A stretch of 64,000 bases of DNA, taken from Mesorhizobium sp. ES1-1. Lineage in GTDB: Bacteria > Pseudomonadota > Alphaproteobacteria > Rhizobiales > Rhizobiaceae. This document shows, in pieces, positions 52,252-64,000 of this stretch. Below the pieces are notes generated by a model that ran no database searches, was not told the origin of the DNA, and saw nothing but the letters and a program-made list of their open reading frames with translations. The stretch's first letter is position 1. Each line of letters begins with the position of its first letter. The stretch covers positions 1 through 64,000 of the forward strand of contig NZ_JAIUGX010000002.1 of assembly GCF_020164785.1 (NCBI RefSeq), in the 5' to 3' direction. The position numbers and the translations under genes were made by a program.

Positions 52252-52596
52252 CTATTCGCCCCAGACGGCCAACTCATTGCCGGCCGGATCGGCAAAGTGG
52301 AAGCGCCTGCCGCCGGGGAAGGGGTAGATAGGCCTTATGATCGCGCCTCCTGCGCTTTCAACCGCGGCGAAGGCGTCTTCCAGGTTCTGGCTGTATAGCA
52401 CCGGCAGAGGCTTGGCGGGCGCTTCCGAAGCGTCGGCTTGGAACCCACCGTCCAGACCTTCGGCAAAGGCCGAATAGGTTGGCCCATAATCTGTGAACGA
52501 CCAAGCAAAGGCGGTACTGTAGAATGCCTTCAACCGATCCAGCATTCCACCCGTCGCCGGCATTTCCAGATAGTCGAGTTTTCCGGACAGTTTCAT
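52252..52596 (-). CDS. VOC-family (glyoxalase/bleomycin resistance-like) protein
   Basis: A 114-residue single-domain vicinal oxygen chelate protein: LDYLEMPATGGMLDRLKAFY at the start, WSFTDYGPTYSAF, and FPGGRRFHFADPAGNELAVW at the end with the usual His and Glu metal-type ligands. Such proteins are small metal-dependent isomerases, dioxygenases or binding proteins. The gene stands alone, downstream-facing toward tRNA-Gln. No specific reaction is evident. The ATG at 52596 is the first family-like start. Confidence 0.82.
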   Translation of the reverse strand: MKLSGKLDYLEMPATGGMLDRLKAFYSTAFAWSFTDYGPTYSAFAEGLDGGFQADASEAPAKPLPVLYSQNLEDAFAAVESAGGAIIRPIYPFPGGRRFHFADPAGNELAVWGE

Positions 52597-52809
52597 CGCG
52601 GCATCTCCGTGTTCTCTATATGTTCTAACCACCGGTGACCTAGGCGACAAGTCTTTTTGAGGAGGCTTTTGCTTAATCGATTGTAGCGCGGCGTTGCCGT
52701 TGAGACGCCTTGCCTTTCGCACTGCAGCATCATATCGGTCCGAAGGCCGTCCTGGCGGAACGACCCGTTTCGCCAATCTTTCCAATCTCCTGCAACCGGA
52801 GAGCAGAGC

Positions 52810-55470
<2,661 letters not shown>

Positions 55471-55594
55471 GGGGATAGGTCCGGCCAAGATCCTGGTTCT
55501 GCTAATCACGTGGACGTGCCGACGATCTGCCTGATCCCGACACCGTTCGCGAGCAGTTTGCGCCGCCTCGCCAATTGCTCGCAGGAGACAAATA

Positions 55595-56695
55595 TTGCAG
55601 ATTTCGCCCATGCGGTTCAGCACGATCCTCGTCATCCAAACGAAATTCATAGGCGATATCGTCCTCGCCTCCGTGCTCGCGGAGAATCTGCGGCTCGCCT
55701 TTCCGGGCTCCAAGCTCGTGTTTCTCTGCGAGGCTCGCACCGGCGATTTCGTGCTCGCTCATCGCATCGCCTCCGACGTGGTCACGTTTAAACGTGCCAG
55801 CACACGCGGCACTGTACTTGAGCGCGCAAAGGAGCTTTACACCGTCGTGCGAGAGCTGCGCCGCTTCCGGTTCGACCTTACGATCGACATCACCGATTCA
55901 AAGACCTCCCGTTTCATAGCCGGTTTGATCAACGCGAAAACCAGGGTCGGATATAACCCTCCCGAGAGGCCATTGCGCCTGTTCGAACGGCAACCGGCCA
56001 ATCTGTTTGCCAGGCCGTACGGCTTTGGCGGCAAGCATTTTGTCTATCGCTATCTTTCGCCGCTTGAGGCGCTTGGCGTTAAGCTCAATGTGACAGTTCC
56101 AAACATCCAGCCATTGCCGGCCGAGACTGAATACGCATTGACGCTGCTGCAAAAGCACGACGTTCAGCCGAGGGCATTCATTGCCGTGCACGCGGGTGCG
56201 AGCTTCGAAGGACGCCGTTGGCAGCCAGAGCGTTTCGCCGCCGCGATCCGCGATATAGTGGGCGAAACCGGTTTGAATGTCGTGCTCGTGGGTGGCCCGG
56301 AGGAAGGCCCGCTTGCCGAACAGATAATAGCGTTGACGGGTTTGCCGCTGGTCAACCTCGTCGGCCAGTTGTCGCTGGAATCGCTGCTGGCGGTGCTGAA
56401 ACAGGCCAGGCTATTCCTCGGCAATGAAAGCGGCCCGATGCACATGGCGGCGGCTGCGGGAACTCCCGTGGTCGGACTCTATGGTTACACGAGCCCCATT
56501 CGCTGGGGTCCGTTGGGCGTGCGCAGTATCGCGCTTCAACCGTCCATGCCCTGCGTTTGCATCGCACCCGACAAGTGCAGCACGATTAGTTCCAGCAAGG
56601 TCTGCTGCGTATGGCGGGTGGAAGTCCCGCCAGTGGTCGAGGCCGTGCGCCAGCTTTTATCTGACACCGAACAGAACTTGGAGCCGATTGTCTGA
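55595..56695 (+). CDS. glycosyltransferase family 9 (heptosyltransferase-like)
   Basis: A 366-residue GT9 protein related to LPS heptosyltransferases. It starts near FSTILVIQTKFIGDIVLASVL, the family N-terminus, and has the sugar-nucleotide motif GNESGPMHMAAAAGTPVVGLYG near the C-terminus, plus a Cys-rich tail (PCVCIAPDKCSTISSSKVCC). A TTG at 55595 is 6 bases after GGAGA and is used; the ATG at 55610 is the alternative. It probably adds a sugar to lipopolysaccharide core. It follows ppdK, but the link is positional only. Confidence 0.85.
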   Translation: MQISPMRFSTILVIQTKFIGDIVLASVLAENLRLAFPGSKLVFLCEARTGDFVLAHRIASDVVTFKRASTRGTVLERAKELYTVVRELRRFRFDLTIDITDSKTSRFIAGLINAKTRVGYNPPERPLRLFERQPANLFARPYGFGGKHFVYRYLSPLEALGVKLNVTVPNIQPLPAETEYALTLLQKHDVQPRAFIAVHAGASFEGRRWQPERFAAAIRDIVGETGLNVVLVGGPEEGPLAEQIIALTGLPLVNLVGQLSLESLLAVLKQARLFLGNESGPMHMAAAAGTPVVGLYGYTSPIRWGPLGVRSIALQPSMPCVCIAPDKCSTISSSKVCCVWRVEVPPVVEAVRQLLSDTEQNLEPIV

Positions 56696-56861
56696 GAATG
56701 CGGCCGCAGACGCCGGGATACGTTCTCTCTGACGATGCGGTTCGGCATATCGACAGGCAATTTGTCGCGCGCCAGTTTTTTGCTATCTCCCATCCCAATT
56801 TCCGCCTTCATGCGGGTCTGGGCTTGCCTGCCTGAAACCCTTGCCCTCAGGAGTTCGATTG

Positions 56862-57599
56862 ATGCGGCTGCTGCAAGAAGGTCTCTGTGTGATCGCCATG
56901 TCGTTGGCCATGCTGTCCAGCGGCCGTGCAGCGCCATTGATCGAGCCCACGCTGCACATCAAGCCGGAAGGTGGTGCCGGGCGCGTTGCGCTGACGCTCG
57001 ATGCCTGCGGCGGACAGACCGACAGCCGCATCCTTTCGGCGCTGGTGGACAACAACATCCCCGCCACCATCTTCGTGACAGGCCTCTGGCTGAAGCGAAA
57101 CGCCGCCGCGGTCGAGATCATGCGGGCGCATCCCGGCCTGTTCGAACTTGAAAATCACGGCGGTCGTCATATCCCGGCCGTCGACACGCCACGCAAGATC
57201 TATGGCATCGCCACCGCCGGCAGCCCCGCCGCCGTAATGGCCGAGGTGGAATCGGGCGCCGCCGCTCTTACCCGGGCCGGCGAGCCATCGCCGAAATGGT
57301 TTCGCGGCGCCACCGCCGAATACAGCCCATCGGCAATCGCGATGATCCGCAAGCTTGGCTTCAAGATCGCCGGTTTCTCGATCAACGGCGATGGCGGTTC
57401 GCTGCTTGGTGCCGGGGAAACCGCTCGGCGCATCGCAGCCGCCAAGGATGGCGACGTCATCATCTCACACATCAATCAGCCGACGCACGCAGCCGGCGAA
57501 GGTGTGGTGCAAGGGCTGCTGGCGTTGAAGGCGAAGGGCGTTACCTTTGTGCGGCTCGACGACGCCGTCGGGTATGGCAATAACGGCACCACGGACTGA
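56862..57599 (+). CDS. polysaccharide deacetylase-family exported protein
   Basis: A 245-residue protein with a signal peptide to about residue 25 (SSGRAAP). The NodB-type motifs are VALTLDACGG (first Asp) and LENHGGRHIPAVD (metal-type His pair), with FRGATAEYSP and IAGFSINGDGG following. It would deacetylate a cell-envelope polysaccharide in the periplasm. The ATG at 56862 has CAGGAG upstream and gives a clean signal peptide, unlike the earlier ATG at 56841. No operon partner is certain. Confidence 0.84.
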   Translation: MRLLQEGLCVIAMSLAMLSSGRAAPLIEPTLHIKPEGGAGRVALTLDACGGQTDSRILSALVDNNIPATIFVTGLWLKRNAAAVEIMRAHPGLFELENHGGRHIPAVDTPRKIYGIATAGSPAAVMAEVESGAAALTRAGEPSPKWFRGATAEYSPSAIAMIRKLGFKIAGFSINGDGGSLLGAGETARRIAAAKDGDVIISHINQPTHAAGEGVVQGLLALKAKGVTFVRLDDAVGYGNNGTTD

Positions 57600-57607
57600 C
57601 GGCGGGT

Positions 57608-57997
57608 TCAGCCCGGTGTCGACTCGATTGTGACCTTGTTGGCGTAGAACGCGCCGTGGTTGCGGATCTCAGCCATCTCGTCGAATGGCCGTTCATACGC
57701 CCACATTGCATTCATCCCTGTCTCGCCGGCGGACGGTACACTCCAGTAGCTGGCATCGCCCTTATAGGGACAATGGCTCGAATGATCCGTGCGGCTCAGC
57801 CTGTCGAAATCGATGTCGGCAAACGGAATGTAGAAGGCAGCGGGATAGGGCGGCTCGGTCAAGACCTTGGCCTTCGTGGAAGAGGCGATCACAATGTCTC
57901 CGACGCGCACCCTGACAGTGCCGTCATAGGGCTCGACGGTAATGACCTTGTCCGGATTACGTTGGAAGCCGGGTGAGGGGTTGGCGATCTGATCCAT
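57608..57997 (-). CDS. DUF427-family protein
   Basis: A 129-residue DUF427 protein. Diagnostic stretches are VTVEPYDGTVRVRVGDIVIA, HCPYKGDASYWSV and WAYERPFDEM. It is a small beta-rich cytosolic protein of unknown biochemical role. The ATG at 57997 follows a GGAG site; the longer upstream frame is not family-like. It converges on the deacetylase gene. Confidence 0.86.
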   Translation of the reverse strand: MDQIANPSPGFQRNPDKVITVEPYDGTVRVRVGDIVIASSTKAKVLTEPPYPAAFYIPFADIDFDRLSRTDHSSHCPYKGDASYWSVPSAGETGMNAMWAYERPFDEMAEIRNHGAFYANKVTIESTPG

Positions 57998-58131
57998 AAG
58001 GGGTCTCCATGGCTGGACTTTAAGGTGTGTCGCGCAACCGCGTTGCGCAAGGCCTCCTGTCCAATCCATCAGGAAGCGTTGCCGGGCGGCGCTGACGCCC
58101 AGCGCCGACGAACGTCGTTATCCGCCAGCGG

Positions 58132-58542
58132 TCAGGCAGCAGCCTTGAAGGCATCCATGAGCCCGGCATAAGCGGCTGCGATGCCGGCGACCGGGTTGCT
58201 GCTTCTCGACGCAGTTTCGACCTTCAGATGACCACCGCCGGTCGGCAGCGTGAGCAGCAGAAACTGACGGTTGCCGCCATCACCGACGGATGCGGCCGCC
58301 ACATGCTGGCCTTCGCCTTCATTCTCGACGCGCATCTTGAACAGCAGCGTACCGCCGACCGCTTCCAGCGCGCCGCCGACAACTTCAACGAATTCGTCCT
58401 CGGATACGGTCTTTGTGTCCGGCATTACATCGGCCAGACTCTCGGCGAGCGAATCCTCGAGGGCCTTATCTTCGAGCAGGTCATTATCTTCGAGCAGGGC
58501 TTTGTCTTCCAGCGGAGTCTGATCTTCAAGCAGCGCGTCCAT
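58132..58542 (-). CDS. hypothetical acidic-repeat protein
   Basis: A 136-residue protein of no family I recognise. Residues 3-34 are five imperfect acidic repeats built on LLED/LEDK (DALLEDQTPLEDKALLED, then NDLLEDKALED). The rest has a mixed alpha-beta pattern with VVGGALEAVGGTLLFKMRV and ends in an Ala-rich helix. No signal peptide is evident. It is divergent from the acyl-CoA ligase. The acidic repeat could be a flexible interaction arm, which is inference. Confidence 0.6.
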   Translation of the reverse strand: MDALLEDQTPLEDKALLEDNDLLEDKALEDSLAESLADVMPDTKTVSEDEFVEVVGGALEAVGGTLLFKMRVENEGEGQHVAAASVGDGGNRQFLLLTLPTGGGHLKVETASRSSNPVAGIAAAYAGLMDAFKAAA

Positions 58543-58715
58543 GCGAACCTCTATGAGTCGCCGATAGCCCCTTGCCCGTTAACGAAACTTAACGCCGACA
58601 ATGGCCGGATTGTGGCGTGCCTGATCTCGGCCCATATGCCTGTCGACTGGACAATCCGACGGTTCGCTCCACAATGGCGACAAAAGCACGACGCGAAAGC
58701 GCAGGGGGAGAACCG

Positions 58716-60344
<1,629 letters not shown>

Positions 60345-60472
60345 TGCGAGCCGCGCGATCGGTTCAGGTCCAGAAACTGCGGCCTCGTGCGCTGGTGATC
60401 TCTCCGAAAATCGATTCCGATTTTCAAGGTCATGCGCTATGTCTGCGTCAGGGTGGGGCAACGCGGAATCCA

Positions 60473-61258
60473 ATGGCTAGCATTCCCGAACGGCGAACGT
60501 CGAAAGCCGCCGGATGGTCGCGGCGCACGGCCGCGTTTTCGGCCGTGCTGCTGCTAACGGTTTTCGTCGGTCATCGTTTCAATCTCGTCGAAACCCCAGT
60601 TTTCCTGTGGGTGCTGGCCATTGTCGCGCTGCTGGCGGCTTTTGCCCTGTTATTCGCCGGGCTTGGCTTTTCGCGGCTGTGGAATTTCGGCGACCGAGGC
60701 GGCCGTGACCTGACGGTCGGCATCCTGCTGTCCCTGCTGGTGCTGGCGCCTTTCGGCGTTGCCGCCTACTGGGCGACGCTTTACCCGCCGCTGAGGGACA
60801 TCTCGACCGATTTCGATGACCCGCCGGCGCTCGATATGAGCAATCGGGCACCCGACATGAACGTGCTTTCGCCCTCGACGCCCGGCGAGCAGCGGCTGCA
60901 GGCCGAAAGCTATCCGCTGGTTACCGCCCGCAGCTACGATCTGCCTTTCGAAACAATCGTCAACGCCGTCGAAACCGTGCTCGACCGGCGCGATTGGGAT
61001 CTGACCGAACCCTATCCCGCCTTGAACGGCCAAACCGAGGTGACGATCACCGCGGTGGCCAAAGGGTTCGTAATCGGTCTTCCAGCCGACGTCGCCATCC
61101 GCGTGACCGACGAGGGCGATACCGTCATCGTGGACATGCGCTCGGCATCCCGATATGGCCGCCATGATTTGGGTGACAATGCTGCGCGCATCGTGGAGTT
61201 CCTGGCGGAACTGGACCAGGAGGTTGCTGGGCAGGTGGGGCCGGCAGCGGCGGAATAG
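60473..61258 (+). CDS. DUF1499-family membrane protein
   Basis: A 261-residue protein with three hydrophobic segments in the first 120 residues, then a soluble part with YDLPFETIVNAVETVLDRRDWDL and VDMRSASRYGRHDLGDNAARI, the hallmark of DUF1499. The soluble domain probably faces the periplasm. Function is unknown. The ATG at 60473 is chosen because it precedes the polar N-terminus; the gene follows the acyl-CoA ligase by about 130 bases. Confidence 0.82.
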   Translation: MASIPERRTSKAAGWSRRTAAFSAVLLLTVFVGHRFNLVETPVFLWVLAIVALLAAFALLFAGLGFSRLWNFGDRGGRDLTVGILLSLLVLAPFGVAAYWATLYPPLRDISTDFDDPPALDMSNRAPDMNVLSPSTPGEQRLQAESYPLVTARSYDLPFETIVNAVETVLDRRDWDLTEPYPALNGQTEVTITAVAKGFVIGLPADVAIRVTDEGDTVIVDMRSASRYGRHDLGDNAARIVEFLAELDQEVAGQVGPAAAE

Positions 61259-61282
61259 AGTGCGATGGCTATAATGCACAGC

Positions 61283-63031
61283 CTAATCATACAGGACCCC
61301 CGAGGCCATAAGCCGCCAAACAGAACCGTCATATATGACTTCACACCACGCATCGGTAGCTAGGGATTTGAGTGGACCGTCACCTACATTAAGTTTGAAG
61401 GTGCCTCCGCCGGTTCGCGTAATGCGGAATTTATCGCCGACACTTGCTCGCTTCTTAGAAAGCGAAACAGATCGATCCGCCGTTAACATACCGCTATGCA
61501 TTATTTGCGGTGCATTCCGACGAACAGACAAAGAAATGGATGAATCTTCCTCTATAAGTTGAAATTTAGGATGATTTACCGAAGAACTTGTCCCTGAAAA
61601 TTCCGTGTTTCTTTGGGCGATTGACACGTTTTCCATACCAGAAACTGCGAAGCTTGGAAACGTACTAAGGATGTGCCAGTCGCTCATCTCGCGAACATTT
61701 AGTAATGTGTCTAGGCGGGCGCCGCACCCTATTGATGTCCCCTTGGCGGATTTTGGGTCAAGGACGATCCGTCTCAGTATAGCCGGCAGGTTGATCCTTG
61801 CGCCGAACAAGTATGCCACATTCTTGATTGGTTCGCTTGCATGGAGCCTTTCAACACGTAGCCCGTCGATATCCAGTAGACCCTCTTCTCCTAGGTCCGC
61901 GCCCGCAGTCGTAGCCCAGCGCAGCCCATAGTTAGCGCCATCTCGTACAACGGTATTCCGTATGTAGGTGATAGTCCGATCCTCGACATTAATGCCACCA
62001 TGAATGGCACCAACTATTTCAACGCCGTCAAGTGTAAGGCTAGATGGAACGGATCCACTGCGAGCGTTCCCATTAACAATGCTCGGGCGCTTTGGTCGAC
62101 CACAATCGACGACTCTTGTATTAATCACGCGAGTATTTGAACCAGTATTGATGATACCGTAACTCGCCGCATTTTTTATCGTACAATTCTCAATTACTGT
62201 GTCGACACTGTCGACATTAACAATAACACCGGATTTTCCGCCGCCAAATTCCACTCCTACCAAGCGCACATTTCGAGGCGGGTAGGCAGGAACGTTTCTT
62301 TCTAGGTCAACAGATGCTCCAGGAGCGATGAAACCTGCAGATGACTTGCCGGTGTCAACAATCCTTCCTCCAGATACCAACAAGCTTGAGCAGGCGATGA
62401 CGGATAGGCCCTGCCTTCCACCGCATTCAACTATGCAATCATAAAATGCCCCGTTGCTATCCGTATCCGCGACCGAAACGCCATCGAGAATTCCTGCTGC
62501 CACACGATTGATTCTCACTCCATCTGTCACCGCATGTGTGCTTTTGATCTGCCGCAAGACGATGTTGCGACAGCCGGATATATTAAGGTTGTGTGCGCCA
62601 TAGGAGCCGTTGACGCCATAGGCCTCGCTGTCGCCAAAAATCGTTATACCTTCGAGAACGAAATTTTCAGACATTGAAACCGAGAGCATATCTCCATTGC
62701 CGTTGCTATGTGCCCAATCTCGAACAAATCTTGCACCATAACCCGTAATCTTTATGTCGTTGCAGAAGTTGAGCTTGCAGGTCTTTTCGAAGGCCTTATC
62801 GCCGGTTCCGACCGTAATAGTGCCGCCGCCCTTTGCTTTAAGATATGAACACGCGTCCATCAGCGCTTGTGACCAATTTTTAGCGCCAAACGCCTCCAAC
62901 GGGACAATATTCCCAGTCAGTCCCAAAGGCTTGGTACCGGGATCACGCGGACGCTGCCATGATGCCGCTATTCCAACGGTGGCGGTAGCAAGCGCTGACA
63001 GCGTTTTGCGGCGGGTCACCCGGCCAAACAT
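61283..63031 (-). CDS. secreted right-handed beta-helix protein (Tat-like signal), foreign-looking
   Basis: A 582-residue protein. From the ATG at 63031 it starts FGRVTRRKTLSALATATVG, a twin-arginine-type export signal. The body (about 100-420) consists of short repeats rich in N, V, I and G (LNISGCRNIVLRQIKST, VIENCTIKNAASYGIINTGS), the pattern of a parallel beta-helix as in pectate lyases and phage tailspikes. The last 50 residues (GDKFRITRTGGGTFKLNVGD) resemble capsular or phage-tail C-terminal modules. The codons are clearly more AT-rich than neighbours, suggesting transfer. Substrate unknown, probably a surface polysaccharide. Confidence 0.75.
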   Translation of the reverse strand: MFGRVTRRKTLSALATATVGIAASWQRPRDPGTKPLGLTGNIVPLEAFGAKNWSQALMDACSYLKAKGGGTITVGTGDKAFEKTCKLNFCNDIKITGYGARFVRDWAHSNGNGDMLSVSMSENFVLEGITIFGDSEAYGVNGSYGAHNLNISGCRNIVLRQIKSTHAVTDGVRINRVAAGILDGVSVADTDSNGAFYDCIVECGGRQGLSVIACSSLLVSGGRIVDTGKSSAGFIAPGASVDLERNVPAYPPRNVRLVGVEFGGGKSGVIVNVDSVDTVIENCTIKNAASYGIINTGSNTRVINTRVVDCGRPKRPSIVNGNARSGSVPSSLTLDGVEIVGAIHGGINVEDRTITYIRNTVVRDGANYGLRWATTAGADLGEEGLLDIDGLRVERLHASEPIKNVAYLFGARINLPAILRRIVLDPKSAKGTSIGCGARLDTLLNVREMSDWHILSTFPSFAVSGMENVSIAQRNTEFSGTSSSVNHPKFQLIEEDSSISLSVRRNAPQIMHSGMLTADRSVSLSKKRASVGDKFRITRTGGGTFKLNVGDGPLKSLATDAWCEVIYDGSVWRLMASGVLYD

Positions 63032-63209
63032 CAATGTGATCCTTACTGCTACATTCCTAAAGGCTAGCCCAAGTCGAAGCGAATTGATGGGCACCTTTCT
63101 TCAAAATCCCGTGACGCGTGCATGCTGCGGCAAAGGGGCCAACTCTTAGCCATCAGGTCATACTTGCAAACTTCGCCTGCCGAGATTCATGTTTTAGAAG
63201 CCTTTGCCG

Positions 63210-64000
63210 CTATGTGACCAAGGTGAATTCATCCTGCATTGTCACGTCGCCGTCGCACTTGACCACTCGACGTGCCACCAAATCCTCAAGATGAGCAAGC
63301 ACCGACAGTCCGGCAGCGCCATGCAACCGGGGGTCCGTGTCGCGATAGATCGCCTTGACCATCTCGGCGATGGTCCGGTCGCCGGCTCTGACCCGCTCCA
63401 ATATCGCCCTTTCGCGCATCTTGCGGTGGGTCTTGAGCCCGCGCATGAAAGCGCGCGGTGCCGTTACCGGTCCTCCATGGCCGGGCAGCAGCACGCGGTC
63501 GTCGCGGTCGATCAGCCGGTCGAGCGAGGCCATGTAGTCGGCCATCGCCCCGTCCGGCGGCGCGACGATCGACGTGGCCCAGGCCATGACATGGTCGGCC
63601 GAAAACAGGACGCCGGTGTCTTCCAGGGCGAAGGCGGCATGATTGGCGGTATGGCCAGGCGTGAGAACAGTTCGGATCGCCCAGCCATCGCCGGCGACCA
63701 ACGAGCCGTCCGGCAGTGCGACATCCGGAGTGAAAGCGGTGTCGGCGCTGGCGTCGAGTGCATTGGTCTCGCCGATATGCAACGGCCTTGCCGGCCGGTG
63801 TGGCCCCTCGGCCAGCACCTTTGCTCCCGTGTGTTCCTTCAGCCGGGCCGCCAGCGGCGAGTGGTCTCGATGCGTGTGGCTGACGAAGATGTGGCTGACC
63901 GGGCGGCCGGCGATCACGTCGAGCAGCTTCCGCAGATGGGTCTCGTCATCCGGCCCAGGGTCGATGACAGCCAGCGTGCCGCGCCCGACCACATAGCTGT
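63210..64000 (-). CDS. MBL-fold hydrolase, LACTB2-like (5' end beyond window)
   Basis: At least 262 residues; the frame is still open at the window edge (SYVVGRGTLAVIDPGPDDE), so the N-terminus is missing. The metal motif SHTHRDHS (H-x-H-x-D-H) is intact, with LTPGHTANH, FSADHVM and LPGHGGPV following. The C-terminal 80 residues (KMRERAILERVRAGDRTIAE onward) form the winged-helix-like domain of LACTB2 proteins. It is a metal-dependent hydrolase, perhaps on RNA or thioesters. Confidence 0.83.
   Translation of the reverse strand, partial: SYVVGRGTLAVIDPGPDDETHLRKLLDVIAGRPVSHIFVSHTHRDHSPLAARLKEHTGAKVLAEGPHRPARPLHIGETNALDASADTAFTPDVALPDGSLVAGDGWAIRTVLTPGHTANHAAFALEDTGVLFSADHVMAWATSIVAPPDGAMADYMASLDRLIDRDDRVLLPGHGGPVTAPRAFMRGLKTHRKMRERAILERVRAGDRTIAEMVKAIYRDTDPRLHGAAGLSVLAHLEDLVARRVVKCDGDVTMQDEFTLVT

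Overview
The window reads as GC-rich alphaproteobacterial DNA, most likely from a rhizobial genus close to Mesorhizobium. That is inferred from codon use and from the gene families present (AttM/BlcC-type lactonase, FCD and UTRA GntR regulators, many sugar ABC systems); I could not run a database search. It is an accessory, catabolism-dominated region followed by a short stretch of ordinary chromosome.

Positions 1-28378 form catabolic cluster I. It starts at the tail of an IS630-type transposase and a polar-amino-acid-type ABC system that lacks its ATPase. Next come two degenerate SDR proteins and an aldose 1-epimerase, a ribose-type ABC operon ending in an SDR, a LacI regulator, and an SDR / split transketolase / enolase-superfamily dehydratase operon with a divergent second enolase-superfamily gene. 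An E1alpha-E1beta-lipoyl fusion, a D-2-hydroxyacid dehydrogenase and a lipoyl-less E2-like protein follow, then a GntR/UTRA regulator, a second sugar ABC operon with two tandem binding proteins, and an SMP-30 lactonase. The gene set fits oxidative sugar breakdown: import, epimerisation, oxidation to lactone, hydrolysis, dehydration, then 2-oxoacid processing. Two recurring DNA motifs (TGATACCGGTACCA and TATTATAAT) tie its promoters together.

Positions 28831-52062 may be a genomic island. A 14-bp copy of the 3' end of tRNA-Gln lies at 28831 in the same orientation as the tRNA copy at 52049, and an integrase remnant sits next to the tRNA. Inside is cluster II (29059-41647): ABC importer, HisD-like dehydrogenase, LacI, a metallo-beta-lactamase-fold hydrolase, CryL1-like dehydrogenase, SDR, PdxA2 and a DUF1537 kinase. 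The last two suggest four-carbon sugar-acid catabolism ending in dihydroxyacetone phosphate. Its promoters carry GAGAACGTTCTC palindromes. Cluster III (42420-47999) is a third sugar-type ABC importer co-oriented with an AttM/BlcC-like lactonase and divergent from a FadR-type regulator. The right end of the island decays into small ORFs, a GGDEF protein, a broken alcohol dehydrogenase and the integrase fragment.

Positions 52049-64000 look like core chromosome: tRNA-Gln, a VOC protein, pyruvate phosphate dikinase, a family 9 glycosyltransferase, a polysaccharide deacetylase, DUF427, a small acidic-repeat protein, acyl-CoA ligase, a DUF1499 protein, a foreign-looking beta-helix protein and an incomplete MBL hydrolase running off the right edge.
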